Source: JAJPXC01 sp964510535
GTDB taxonomy: Bacteria > Bacteroidota > Bacteroidia > Bacteroidales > Muribaculaceae
Reading direction: 5' to 3'
Assembly: GCA_964510535.1 (NCBI GenBank)
Contig: CAZECG010000008.1
Coordinates: 31,335-95,334, forward strand
Length of the DNA: 64,000 bases
Under the pieces are notes generated by a model. That model had not been told where the DNA came from and ran no database searches. It saw only the letters and a list, made by a program, of their open reading frames with translations. Below, in pieces: positions 26,773 through 35,936 of the stretch. Each line of letters opens with the position of its first letter. Within the stretch, counting starts at the first letter, position 1. The translations under genes and the position numbers were made by a program.

Positions 26773-27534
26773 CTACAGCCCGTTTTGCCCACAAAAGCGG
26801 CGAGCTTCTTCAAGATCGGCTGGAGTGTCTATTCCAATCGTTGGGCAATCAGTCAAACCAACTTTAATTCTATATCCATTATCTATCCATCTCAGTTGCT
26901 CGAGAGATTCAGCCAACTCAAGAGGTGATTGAGGTAATTTTGTAATCTCAGCCAACGTGGTCGACCGGTATCCATACATACCCACATGTGTCAGAAATTG
27001 GAAACGGTTAAGCCATTCTTGCCATTGGTGATTGCGAATATAAGGGATAATGGCGCGACTGAAATAAATGGCCATATCATTTTGATTACGAACCACTTTA
27101 ACGACATTAGGGTCAAACAGCCCTTCAAATCCATTTGAAGAGTCATAAGGTCGAGCCAGGGTGGCAATATCGGTAGATTCATCTTCAAAACATTGTTTCA
27201 GTGATGAAATTTGTTTAGGATTAATAAACGGCTCATCGCCTTGAATATTAATTACAACAGTCGCATTTGAGCCACAATTGCGATAAGCCTCATAACAACG
27301 GTCAGTACCGCTGCGATGCTCTTGGGATGTCATCACTACATTTCCCCCAAAAGCCTTGACGGCATCAGCGATGCGGTTATCGTCTGTTGCGACCAACACA
27401 TCGTCCAATTCCTTAGATGCTTGGCGATACACGCGTTCAATCATAGTCATTGAGCCGATTTTAGCTAACGGTTTGCCGGGAAATCGACTTGAAGCATAGC
27501 GCGCGGGGATTATACCAATAAAACTATTGTACAT
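26773..27534 (-). CDS. kdsB: CMP-KDO synthetase (3-deoxy-manno-octulosonate cytidylyltransferase)
   Basis: Activates KDO with CTP for the lipopolysaccharide inner core. The 253-residue cytosolic enzyme begins IGIIPARYASSRFPGKPLA, the CTP-binding loop, and has VVINIQGDEPFINPKQI, SRAIIPYIR and HVGMYGYRSTTLAEI, all diagnostic of KdsB. Length matches the family. It follows the UPF0104 membrane-protein gene by 46 bp and precedes the M16-like gene by 19 bp. Confidence 0.97.
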   Translation of the reverse strand: MYNSFIGIIPARYASSRFPGKPLAKIGSMTMIERVYRQASKELDDVLVATDDNRIADAVKAFGGNVVMTSQEHRSGTDRCYEAYRNCGSNATVVINIQGDEPFINPKQISSLKQCFEDESTDIATLARPYDSSNGFEGLFDPNVVKVVRNQNDMAIYFSRAIIPYIRNHQWQEWLNRFQFLTHVGMYGYRSTTLAEITKLPQSPLELAESLEQLRWIDNGYRIKVGLTDCPTIGIDTPADLEEARRFCGQNGL

Positions 27535-27580
27535 AGAAATTATATTTATCGTTATTAAACAAAATTACACATATAAACAC

Positions 27581-28663
27581 CTATTTCGCATTTTTTCTCG
27601 AGAAAAAGCCCGGCAATAGGCATACGCCGATGACAAGATATACATAATACGATATCAACCGCCAGAAAAGCGCGATAATCAATGCGATTCCGGCTCCCGT
27701 TGCTCCAGCTATCATATCTCCGTAATATTCAGTGAAAAGCCATTCACTGACACCGGAGCCTCCGGGTGTCGGGCTGACCATCAATGCCACCCATACAACA
27801 AGCTGTCTGCCGAATACGACAAGTTGATCCGAACCTGGGACGAACCCCCAAAACAAAGCGTTAACAACTAAAAATCGTGATGTCCAAGATAGCGCACTCG
27901 CACCAAAAGTTTCAAGCCACCATTTCAACGGCTTCCTTTTCAATTGGATTGATGTCGCTACCATATTGTCGGTAACTTCAACTATTTTATATTCCCATCG
28001 GCGCAAAATCGGGAGTCGAAATAGTTTTGTCAAGACTATCTTTACGCCTTGAGGTTTCGCAATTATTCCGAAAAACAAGATTAATGTCCATGCGAACAAG
28101 ACTCCATAAACACACCAAAATACGATTTCCAACCCCAGAGTGAACGTGTCGTTACCATGTCCGAATCCGAATAATTTATCATGGGGAATTAACAACGCTA
28201 TAATTGGACATGCGATTACAAAAAACAACTCATCGAGAAATATGGTAGTCATCATCAATGTTGTCGCACGTCCTAAAGCGAGACCTTCACGATTCAGATA
28301 TATCATACCAAACGCACCTCCACCGACAGCCGATGGGGTAACACACGATGTGAACTCACATAGCATATCCACACGCAAGGCTTGTCGCCATGACAGTTCG
28401 CCGTCAGTCAAAGCCCGAAACCGCCATGTCAGGCCGAAATCTCGACCGACCATAAACAACCATGCGAATAATATGGCACAGACAACATGGGGGGTGAAAT
28501 GTATCAACTGTAGCGCATTAACGCTAAATTCACGATGAAATAGCCAAGCGATTACAGCAGCGCCTATTACGACAGGAGCTATTATCCTGAGTATCATACT
28601 GTTTTTCATGCTAATACTCATGCCGGTCATTTCTTTCTTGGCATCACAGTTTGCCCTCGTCAT
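27581..28663 (-). CDS. UPF0104/YbhN-type polytopic membrane protein (LPG-synthase-TM / flippase-like)
   Basis: A protein of up to 360 residues with about eight membrane segments. It shows the family pattern LTWRFRALTDGELSWRQALR with FTSCVTPSAVGGGAFGMIYL, and MVSPTPGGSGVSEWLFTEYY later. Relatives include the membrane part of lysylphosphatidylglycerol synthase and proteins proposed to move lipids; substrate here is unknown. The first ATG overlaps radC by 20 bp; ATG 28630 (MTGMSISMKN) is equally plausible and leaves a normal N-terminus before the first helix. Confidence 0.85.
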   Translation of the reverse strand: MTRANCDAKKEMTGMSISMKNSMILRIIAPVVIGAAVIAWLFHREFSVNALQLIHFTPHVVCAILFAWLFMVGRDFGLTWRFRALTDGELSWRQALRVDMLCEFTSCVTPSAVGGGAFGMIYLNREGLALGRATTLMMTTIFLDELFFVIACPIIALLIPHDKLFGFGHGNDTFTLGLEIVFWCVYGVLFAWTLILFFGIIAKPQGVKIVLTKLFRLPILRRWEYKIVEVTDNMVATSIQLKRKPLKWWLETFGASALSWTSRFLVVNALFWGFVPGSDQLVVFGRQLVVWVALMVSPTPGGSGVSEWLFTEYYGDMIAGATGAGIALIIALFWRLISYYVYLVIGVCLLPGFFSRKNAK

Positions 28664-29354
28664 TATATGAGAAATAACCGGATGACGACACTATCAGATG
28701 GTCAAGTAGTCTGATGTCGAGTATCTGGCACGCTTGCTTGATTCGCAGCGTAAGCTGATTGTCAGGGATGCTTGGCACTAAATTCCCCGAAGGATGGTTG
28801 TGCACAAGAATCAAACCGCTTGACAACTTGTCGACAGCGCGTTTCATGAGCAGTTTCACATCGACAAGCGTGCTTGCGGTTCCCCCTCCGCTAATACACT
28901 CTTTCGATATGAGCCTGTTGGCATGGGATAAATGCAACACCCAAAATTCCTCGTAGTTTAAACGGCATAGATGCGGGTATATCAATTTGTAGGCATCCTG
29001 GCTACCACAGATACGAGGCTCTTCCTCTGCGAAATCCGCCTGACATCTTATGCCAAGCTCAAAGGCCGCCGCAAGAGAAATTGATTTAGCAGGGCCTATA
29101 CCTTTATATTTAGTAGACATCTCATGAATCGACATCTTCGCGAGACGTGACAGCCTATTGTCCTGATCACGCAATATTTCCTGGCTCAATTGAATAACTG
29201 ATTTTCCGGGCAATCCTCCACCAAATATAATAGCAAGAAGTTCCGCATTACTCAGTCCTTGAATCCCGATTCTCAATGCTTTTTCGCGAGGACGGTCATC
29301 ATCATTAAGGTCATGTATCCTAAAGACACGGTTATCGGTTTCTCGATTCGTCAT
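28644..29354 (-). CDS. radC: RadC family JAB/MPN-domain protein
   Basis: A 236-residue protein with an N-terminal helix-hairpin-helix-like UPF0758 domain (KYKGIGPAKSISLAAAFELG) and a C-terminal JAMM metalloprotease-like domain whose zinc-binding block LILVHNHPSGNLVPSIPDN is intact. Despite its name, a direct role in DNA repair is unproven. The product is cytosolic and full length for the family. It starts 2 bp after the glycosyltransferase gene and overlaps the next gene. Confidence 0.94.
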   Translation of the reverse strand: MTNRETDNRVFRIHDLNDDDRPREKALRIGIQGLSNAELLAIIFGGGLPGKSVIQLSQEILRDQDNRLSRLAKMSIHEMSTKYKGIGPAKSISLAAAFELGIRCQADFAEEEPRICGSQDAYKLIYPHLCRLNYEEFWVLHLSHANRLISKECISGGGTASTLVDVKLLMKRAVDKLSSGLILVHNHPSGNLVPSIPDNQLTLRIKQACQILDIRLLDHLIVSSSGYFSYNDEGKL

Positions 29355-29356
29355 TT

Positions 29357-30355
29357 TTATTTACCTTTACGCATCGCTATTTCCTGATTAATATCTCTCC
29401 CCCGCCTAAGAATTATTTTTGTCATGTAGGCTCTAATAAACCCTACGCCATATCCACCAAGCTGTATAATGCTCGCAGGAAGTGACTTCAACGCAATATC
29501 TATCGATTTAGTCGAGAACAGTGCTGTGACAAAAATAGCCCCGAAGTAAACTAACAGCGGCACGACAAACCACCATGAAACGAATATAGACAAGAGTAAC
29601 AACGCTAATGAACCGATGACAAATGCAGCCGGAAGCAGGTGAACAATTTTAAGTGATTCAGGGTATAGCAACTTGAGTGTGATTCTCGACATACCGAACA
29701 CATAAACCTGCCTGGCGAACAGTTTCATATTGAGTCTGCGCTTATGATAGACATACGCTGCTCTTATAAGGACTATGCTAAATCCGGCTTTGCGTATGCG
29801 GGTCGACATATCTATATCCTCTGAAAACATTTCGCGAAAACCGCCGACTTCATCATAAACTCTGCGAGAAAATCCCATGTTGAATGTTCTCGGTGTGAAT
29901 TTTTCCAACTGTACTTTCCCGCCTCTTATCCCTCCAGTCGTCAGGAATGAAGTCATGGAATAATTAATGGCCTTTTGGGTATTGGAAAATGATTCATGAG
30001 CGGCATCGGGACCTCCGAAACAATCCACAGGCGATTTTTCAAGGTATTGAGTGAGAACGGCGAAATAATCGGGAGGTATCACACAATCTGAATCGAAAAA
30101 AATCAGGTAATCGCCAGCAGATCGCTCCATTCCATAATTACGCGCGATGGAACGGCCTTCATTTTTCTTGAAATAATACTTAATATCAACCTTGTCTGAA
30201 TAGTTTGACACAATTTCTCGGCAAGGGTTCGTAGAACCATCTTCGACTATTATGACCTCAAAATCTTTACACTTTTGTGCAGCAAGGCTTTTGAGTAAAT
30301 CATCGACTTCTTCGATTCGATTATATACTGGTATAATTATAGAAAACTTCGGCAT
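29357..30355 (-). CDS. Family 2 glycosyltransferase with C-terminal membrane segments
   Basis: A 332-residue GT-A fold enzyme starting KFSIIIPVYNRIEEVDDLL, with the nucleotide/metal region VEDGSTN and FFDSDCVIPPDYF (DSD as the DxD motif), followed by FTPRTFNMGFSRRVYDEVGG and EDIDMSTRIRKAG, which carries the ED catalytic-base motif. Two hydrophobic helices (about 240-285) anchor the C-terminus. It probably builds a lipid-linked or surface glycan; the acceptor is unknown. It lies 7 bp after nspC. Confidence 0.9.
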   Translation of the reverse strand: MPKFSIIIPVYNRIEEVDDLLKSLAAQKCKDFEVIIVEDGSTNPCREIVSNYSDKVDIKYYFKKNEGRSIARNYGMERSAGDYLIFFDSDCVIPPDYFAVLTQYLEKSPVDCFGGPDAAHESFSNTQKAINYSMTSFLTTGGIRGGKVQLEKFTPRTFNMGFSRRVYDEVGGFREMFSEDIDMSTRIRKAGFSIVLIRAAYVYHKRRLNMKLFARQVYVFGMSRITLKLLYPESLKIVHLLPAAFVIGSLALLLLSIFVSWWFVVPLLVYFGAIFVTALFSTKSIDIALKSLPASIIQLGGYGVGFIRAYMTKIILRRGRDINQEIAMRKGK

Positions 30356-30362
30356 AGATGTA

Positions 30363-31517
30363 TCAGCTCATTCGTGATTTGTAATCGTTATAATCATATT
30401 TTCGCAGGTATTCCAAATTACCGTTCGAGCGACATAGCACAATATCGGGATGAGAGATACCGTTAAACATTGTCGTCTTGACAGTCGTATAATGATTCAT
30501 ATCCTCAAGAGTCAAACGGTCTCCGATTGAGAGTGGCCTCTCAAAGCTCCAATCACCGACAAAATCGCCACTGAGGCATGAGTTTCCCCCAAGCCTATAG
30601 CTTGGCTTTCCAACAGCCGGTTCAATGCTTTCAGTGATGGCTGGTTTATACGGCATCTCCAATGTGTCAGGCATATGGCAAGCGAACGATGCGTCTATTA
30701 TAGCTGTGTTTATTCCGTCATTCTCCACCACATCTACTACCGACGTGATTAAATCTCCTGTACGCCATGTAAATGCGCTACCCGGCTCAAGTATAACATC
30801 CAGCCATGGATAACGTTTCCGAAATCCTTTGAGCAAAGAGATAAGATGTTCCACATCATACCCTTCCTTTGTCATCAAATGGCCACCCCCCATATTAACC
30901 CATTTCAAATCGCCGAGCAAATGCCCGAATTGGCTCTCAAAAGCGTCCAGGACTCTTTGTAAATCATATGACGATGATTCACATAGCGCATGGAAATGCA
31001 AACCTTCAATTCCGTCAGGCAAGCCACAGCCAAGAGACTCGGCTGTAGCGCCGAACCTTGAACCCGGAAGCGCCGGATTGTATATGTCTGTCACTATTAC
31101 CGAACAGCGCGGATTCACTCTCAGTCCGGGCGAAACCAGTCGATCCGAGTGCGATTGATTCCAAGACATGAGCTGTCTGCTGAAACGTTCATATTGGCCG
31201 ACAGAGTTAAACGTGATGTGTTTGCTTCCCGATAGATATTCAGTTATAGTGGATGGGGTATAGGCCGGACAATAGCTATGCACATCGCCGCCAAGCTCCT
31301 CATTTCCGAGACGGAGTTCGTTCAACGAGCTTGCGGTAGAATCACAAACATATTCTTTTATTATTGGAAAAGTGCGCCAAAGAGCATTGGCTTTAAACGC
31401 CATGATAATGTTGACTCCGGCCTCATCTTTGACACGCTTTATCAGCGACAGATTCTTTCGGAGCTTATCCTCATATACGATATAAAACGGCGTAGGCAAT
31501 TCTTTAATATCCATCAT
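30363..31517 (-). CDS. nspC: Carboxynorspermidine / carboxyspermidine decarboxylase
   Basis: PLP enzyme of the alternative polyamine pathway, decarboxylating carboxy(nor)spermidine to (nor)spermidine. The 384-residue product has the alanine-racemase-like barrel with IMAFKANALWRTF (PLP lysine Lys42) and the family blocks CDSTASSLNELRLG, VHSYCPAYTP, GLHFHALCES and WVNMGGGHL. These match NspC better than diaminopimelate or ornithine decarboxylases. The partner dehydrogenase is not nearby. The start codon overlaps the uvrD stop (ATGA), which suggests translational coupling. Confidence 0.93.
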   Translation of the reverse strand: MMDIKELPTPFYIVYEDKLRKNLSLIKRVKDEAGVNIIMAFKANALWRTFPIIKEYVCDSTASSLNELRLGNEELGGDVHSYCPAYTPSTITEYLSGSKHITFNSVGQYERFSRQLMSWNQSHSDRLVSPGLRVNPRCSVIVTDIYNPALPGSRFGATAESLGCGLPDGIEGLHFHALCESSSYDLQRVLDAFESQFGHLLGDLKWVNMGGGHLMTKEGYDVEHLISLLKGFRKRYPWLDVILEPGSAFTWRTGDLITSVVDVVENDGINTAIIDASFACHMPDTLEMPYKPAITESIEPAVGKPSYRLGGNSCLSGDFVGDWSFERPLSIGDRLTLEDMNHYTTVKTTMFNGISHPDIVLCRSNGNLEYLRKYDYNDYKSRMS

Positions 31518-33841
31518 GATAAAATATTAAAACGGGCGAATTTCAATAACAGGGTCTTGGTCTCTACATTGGAGAAATTGACCGTAATTCTAGGATCGGG
31601 TGACACCGTGTCAATGTTAGTAATCTCACCAAATCCGAATCGAGGATGCTCAATCTTCATGCCGACAGCTAAATCAGACACTTTGTGTAATGCGAAATTC
31701 CCCGATGAAACATCAGCAGGTTTAGTCGCAGATGTCGATATAACCGCACTATGCCGGGTTGACACAGTCGAATCTGACGATGGATTATAGTTTTTCGATG
31801 TCGTCGAATGGAATGACGATTGATATTTTTCAACAGGATTTATGCGAGACTGAGGCTCCAACGAAGTTCCCGACACAAGATGCAGATACTGAGGATTGAT
31901 GTCGCGGATAAAACGGGATGGCGAGCAGGTACTTGTCTGACCGTTTCTGAATCGAGATGACGCATAACTCAACATACAGAAATTTTTCGCGCGTGTAATC
32001 GCCACATACAGTAGACGGCGCTCTTCCTCAATTTCGCTTAATGTCGATGAACTCATAGCCGAAGGGAACAAATCCTCCTCAACACCTACAATAAACACGT
32101 TGGAAAATTCCAATCCCTTTGCAGCATGGACCGTCATTAGAGTCACACGTTCCCCGGATCCATCTTCCTGATCTTGATCGGTCGCCAATGACACGATGCC
32201 GAGGAAATCCCTTAAAGAGCGTTCCTCAGAGGCCCCTTCCTCAAGTTTTCCGGTAACAAATTCCTTTACGCCATTCAAAAGTTCATTGATATTCTCTTGT
32301 TTGGATATACTCTCGGGCGTTCGGTCAGTAAGTAGTACCGACAACAATCCTGTTTCTCGGATTATAGCGACTGCAACAGCCTCCGCATCTTTACCCTGAC
32401 TGTTCATATCTATAAACCGCTGAATCATCGTCCTGAACGCTTCAAGTTTTTTAGTTGTTCCACTGTTGACCCCCGGGCTATAAGAGCCAAGGTCATTCAG
32501 TATTCGCCATATCGACACATGGTTGTCTATGGCGCATCGCAACAACTTATTGACAGTCGTTTCTCCGATTCCCCGTCCGGGATAATTTATAATCCGCTTT
32601 AACGCTTCGTCATCATCAGGATTAACCGACAAGCGGAAATAGGCTATAGCATCTTTGACCTCCTTGCGCTGGTAGAACGACAGTCCTCCGTAAATACGAT
32701 AAGGAATATTGCGTTTGCGCAACGACTCTTCCAGTATTCGTGATTGCGCATTCGTGCGATACAAGACTGCGAACTCGTCATACGAGTCATGAGTGTTCAT
32801 CTTTACCTGCGAGATGCGATTGGCGACAAGAAAGCTTTCCTCGTAATCGCTGTAACTTTGAACCACTTCTATGCGTTGACCGGGTGCGTTGCGTGAAAAC
32901 ACCTGTTTTCTGATTTGTTCAGTATTCTTGTCAATGAGTGAGTTTGCGGCATTGATTATATTTTGAGTAGAACGGTAGTTTTGCTCAAGTTTGAAAATCT
33001 TGAGGGTAGGGTAATTCTGTTTCAGATTCAATATATTCTTAATATTGGCTCCGCGAAACGAATAGATGCTTTGCGCATCGTCACCGACTACACACAAGTT
33101 GTTGTTTCCAGCTGTGAGCTGAGAAACGATGAGATGTTGTGCGAAATTTGTATCCTGATACTCATCGACAAGCACATATCTGAAAAATTCCTGATAGTGT
33201 CTCAAAATATCGGGATTATCTCTTAACAGCACATTAGTAAAATACAACAAATCATCGAAATCCATCGCGCCCGCGACGAAGCATCTGTTGCGATAGGCCG
33301 CATATATCGCTTGCGTGTAAGGCCGTCGCGCTCGTTTGTCCGCCTCCATGAGTCCTCTATCCGCAGCGTATGCGTCGGGCGATATCAGCGCATTCTTTGC
33401 CCATGAGATAGCCGACATGATGGTATTGGGTTTATATAACTTATCATCAAGTCCCATATCTTTGATTATAGTCTTGATAAGGGCCTTGCTATCAGAGGTA
33501 TCATATATTGTATAATCGCGTTTGAAACCAAGCCGCTCAGAATGTTGGCGCAATATTTTAGCAAATATTGAGTGGAACGTCCCCATCCACAACCGCGATG
33601 ATGTCTTCGGGCCTACAAGTCCTTCGATTCGCTCTCGCATTTCTCTCGCAGCCTTATTGGTAAATGTAAGCGCCAATATTCTCCACGGTTCATAGCCATG
33701 AGAAAGCAAGTGCACAATCTTATAGGTCAAAACACGGGTTTTACCGGAGCCGGCCCCCGCGATAACTAACGAAGGGCCATCGGTGTACAACACAGCCTGA
33801 CGTTGTTGCTCATTTAGTTCGTCAAGATATTCTTCTGCCAT
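31514..33841 (-). CDS. uvrD: UvrD/PcrA-type superfamily 1 DNA helicase
   Basis: ATP-dependent 3'-5' helicase for nucleotide-excision and mismatch repair and replication restart. The 775-residue product shows motif I (IAGAGSGKTRVLTYKI), motif Ia (LALTFTNKAAREMRERI), motif II (VLVDEYQDTNFAQH), motif III (VVGDDAQSIYSFRGA), motif IV (LEQNYRST), motif V (LMTVHAAKGLEFSNVFI) and motif VI (RRLLYVAITRAKNF). The C-terminal tail carries a UvrD/PcrA-type RNA-polymerase-interaction-like fold (KIEHPRFGFGEITNI). Full length. It follows the DUF4250 gene by 8 bp. Confidence 0.96.
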   Translation of the reverse strand: MAEEYLDELNEQQRQAVLYTDGPSLVIAGAGSGKTRVLTYKIVHLLSHGYEPWRILALTFTNKAAREMRERIEGLVGPKTSSRLWMGTFHSIFAKILRQHSERLGFKRDYTIYDTSDSKALIKTIIKDMGLDDKLYKPNTIMSAISWAKNALISPDAYAADRGLMEADKRARRPYTQAIYAAYRNRCFVAGAMDFDDLLYFTNVLLRDNPDILRHYQEFFRYVLVDEYQDTNFAQHLIVSQLTAGNNNLCVVGDDAQSIYSFRGANIKNILNLKQNYPTLKIFKLEQNYRSTQNIINAANSLIDKNTEQIRKQVFSRNAPGQRIEVVQSYSDYEESFLVANRISQVKMNTHDSYDEFAVLYRTNAQSRILEESLRKRNIPYRIYGGLSFYQRKEVKDAIAYFRLSVNPDDDEALKRIINYPGRGIGETTVNKLLRCAIDNHVSIWRILNDLGSYSPGVNSGTTKKLEAFRTMIQRFIDMNSQGKDAEAVAVAIIRETGLLSVLLTDRTPESISKQENINELLNGVKEFVTGKLEEGASEERSLRDFLGIVSLATDQDQEDGSGERVTLMTVHAAKGLEFSNVFIVGVEEDLFPSAMSSSTLSEIEEERRLLYVAITRAKNFCMLSYASSRFRNGQTSTCSPSRFIRDINPQYLHLVSGTSLEPQSRINPVEKYQSSFHSTTSKNYNPSSDSTVSTRHSAVISTSATKPADVSSGNFALHKVSDLAVGMKIEHPRFGFGEITNIDTVSPDPRITVNFSNVETKTLLLKFARFNILS

Positions 33842-33849
33842 ACCCGACG

Positions 33850-34029
33850 TTATCTGAATTGATTTATTTCACAGACATATTCCACGTGAAGAACTGACAA
33901 TTTTTGTTTCAGTTCACCTTCGTCGATGTCAAGCGAGGCACACAAGTCGTCAAGTGAGGTGTATTTATCTCTGAGCAATGTATTAACATAGCTCAATAAT
34001 ATTGCGGGGTCATGTGGTAACCGGTCCAT
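33850..34029 (-). CDS. DUF4250 small protein
   Basis: A 59-residue protein read on the minus strand from ATG 34029 to TAA 33850, starting MDRLPHDPAILLSYVNTLLR and continuing DKYTSLDDLCASLDIDEGEL. The pattern of Pro-x-Asp-Pro, a short helix, then LDxLCxxLDI fits the DUF4250 family of about 60-residue proteins as I remember it. Function is unknown. It lies 8 bp upstream of uvrD, presumably the first gene of that operon; a weak -7-like TATCTTCG lies on the minus strand at 34076-34083. Confidence 0.85.
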   Translation of the reverse strand: MDRLPHDPAILLSYVNTLLRDKYTSLDDLCASLDIDEGELKQKLSVLHVEYVCEINQFR

Positions 34030-34127
34030 TGTAGATTAAAATCGATGAGGTTGTGTTAATTTATCTCCAAGACTACGAAGATAGAAAAATTTTCGCATTC
34101 CATCCCTATGGTTCATCTATTTTGCGT

Positions 34128-34135
34128 TAACTTTG
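34128..34135 (+). promoter_or_regulatory. -7 element of the polyprenyl synthetase-tatD operon
   Basis: TAACTTTG, an exact TAnnTTTG match, 40 nt before the ATG. No ideal TTTG -33 box is seen. Confidence 0.5.
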
Positions 34136-34175
34136 CAACGCAAATCATTAATAAGTTTATATTATAAAGCATATT

Positions 34176-35141
34176 ATGTACTCCGTAAGTCAATTAAGCG
34201 ACATCATAAACAGCAAAATATCAGATATAAAATATCCAGAAGCCCCTATTGGGTTATATGCCCCTATCCAATATACGTTGAGTGGGGGAGGAAAACGATT
34301 GAGACCGGTGTTGACTCTCGCTGTATGCTCCGCACTTGGGGGGCAGCTTGACAAGGTAATCAATCAAGCTCTCGGCATCGAGATATTCCACAATTTCACT
34401 TTGTTACACGATGATGTGATGGATAATGCCGATACCCGCCGCGGAAGGCCGACGGTTCATCGCCGATGGGATGTCCCCACTGCGATTTTATCGGGTGACG
34501 CTATGCTAACCATGGCCACACAACATATATCCGACATAGCCGACGATATGCTTAAAAGCGAAGCGATTGCCTTGTTCAATAAAACCGCTATGGAAATATA
34601 TGAAGGGCAGCAATATGACATAGATTTTGAATCGAGAACAGATGTCACTGTCAACGAATATATAAACATGATAAGGCTGAAAACATCAGTTCTGATAGGT
34701 TGTGCGTGCGAAATGGGCGCTCTGATTGCCAGGGCACCAGAAAATATCAGGAAATCTTTCTACCGCTATGGGGAGAAACTTGGTCTTGCATTTCAGCTTC
34801 AAGATGATTACCTCGACACATACGGAGATTCACTGAAATTTGGAAAGCAGATAGGTGGCGACATTCTCAACGATAAAAAAACTTGGTTGCTAATATCAGC
34901 CATAGAGCAAGATGTGACAGACGAAACCCGCAATTTGATTGGCTCGGAAATTTTGCCCGAGGCGAAAATCAAACGTATGAAAGCTGTATATGAGAGACTG
35001 AATCTACCAACCAAGTGCCATGAACTTATCGAAAAGTTTATAGATGAAGCAATCGCTATCGTTGAACATCTTGAAATAGATGATGATGCGAAATCATTCT
35101 TTATCGACCTCGCACGAAAGTCAGCTACACGCGACCACTAA
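34176..35141 (+). CDS. Trans-polyprenyl diphosphate synthase
   Basis: Condenses isopentenyl diphosphate units onto an allylic primer to make the isoprenoid side chain of menaquinone or a related prenyl diphosphate. The 321-residue product has the first aspartate-rich motif in TLLHDDVMDNADTRRG, preceded by GGKRLRPVLTLAVCSALGG, and the second in FQLQDDYLDTYGD, followed by GDILNDKKTW. Chain length cannot be fixed; the small residues before the first motif are compatible with medium or long chains. It is first in an operon with tatD, 8 bp apart. Confidence 0.93.
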   Translation: MYSVSQLSDIINSKISDIKYPEAPIGLYAPIQYTLSGGGKRLRPVLTLAVCSALGGQLDKVINQALGIEIFHNFTLLHDDVMDNADTRRGRPTVHRRWDVPTAILSGDAMLTMATQHISDIADDMLKSEAIALFNKTAMEIYEGQQYDIDFESRTDVTVNEYINMIRLKTSVLIGCACEMGALIARAPENIRKSFYRYGEKLGLAFQLQDDYLDTYGDSLKFGKQIGGDILNDKKTWLLISAIEQDVTDETRNLIGSEILPEAKIKRMKAVYERLNLPTKCHELIEKFIDEAIAIVEHLEIDDDAKSFFIDLARKSATRDH

Positions 35142-35149
35142 AGACCGAT

Positions 35150-35926
35150 ATGACGAGACTAACCGATACTCACACGCATCTTTATTTGCCCGAGTTTGAA
35201 ACCGACGGTTGCAACTCGGCAGTTGACCGGGCCATAGCCGCCGGGGTTGACCGACTGATTTTTCCGAATGTCGATTTAACCACTATTGAGCCTATGATGA
35301 CACTGGCCTCAGCATACCCCGACAATATAGCGATGGCCATGGGTCTACACCCGACTGAAATCAGCGAAAATTGGCAAGCGGACCTCCAGGAAATTATCTC
35401 CTTTCTCGATAAATTTCCCAATAAGTTTGCAGCAATCGGAGAAATCGGCATTGATTTATACTGGGATAAATCTTTCCGAGAACAACAGCTTGAAGCCCTT
35501 GCCATTCAGTTTAATGAAGCGAATAAGCGTTCCCTGCCTGTCATAATCCATTGCCGGGATGGATTGGACGAAGTCTTAAGCGTAATGAACAATGCGGCAG
35601 TCCCAAATGGAGTCTTTCATAGCTTTGGCGGTACAGTCAATGATGTAGAGCGGATAAGACGACACGGTGATTTCTATTTTGGAATAAACGGAATAGTGAC
35701 ATTTAAAAACTCAAAGCTAAAAGATGTGTTGTATGCCATCGGAATTGAACGGATTTTACTTGAAACGGATTCACCCTATCTTGCGCCTGTGCCACATAGG
35801 GGTAAACGCAACGAGAGCGCATTTATAACTCATGTAGCCGCTTATATCGCACAAATTCTTGGGATGTCCTTTGAGGATGTAGCCGCAATGACAAACGAAA
35901 ACGCCAAGAAGTTATTCGGCATATGA
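35150..35926 (+). CDS. TatD family metal-dependent deoxyribonuclease
   Basis: A 258-residue TIM-barrel hydrolase with the family metal-ligand blocks DTHTHLYLPEF, AIGEIGIDLYWD, VIIHCRDGLDE, VFHSFGGT and ILLETDSPYLAP, all intact. TatD enzymes act as 3'-5' exonucleases and in DNA repair in bacteria studied. Length is normal. It is coupled to the upstream prenyl synthase. It converges on the outer-membrane barrel gene with 10 bp between their stops. Confidence 0.93.
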   Translation: MTRLTDTHTHLYLPEFETDGCNSAVDRAIAAGVDRLIFPNVDLTTIEPMMTLASAYPDNIAMAMGLHPTEISENWQADLQEIISFLDKFPNKFAAIGEIGIDLYWDKSFREQQLEALAIQFNEANKRSLPVIIHCRDGLDEVLSVMNNAAVPNGVFHSFGGTVNDVERIRRHGDFYFGINGIVTFKNSKLKDVLYAIGIERILLETDSPYLAPVPHRGKRNESAFITHVAAYIAQILGMSFEDVAAMTNENAKKLFGI

Positions 35927-35936
35927 TTGTTACACA

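Noticed and set aside
30363..31517. Diaminopimelate decarboxylase (LysA)
   Set aside because: The N-terminal AFKANALW and the CDSTASSLNELRLG blocks fit carboxynorspermidine decarboxylase instead.
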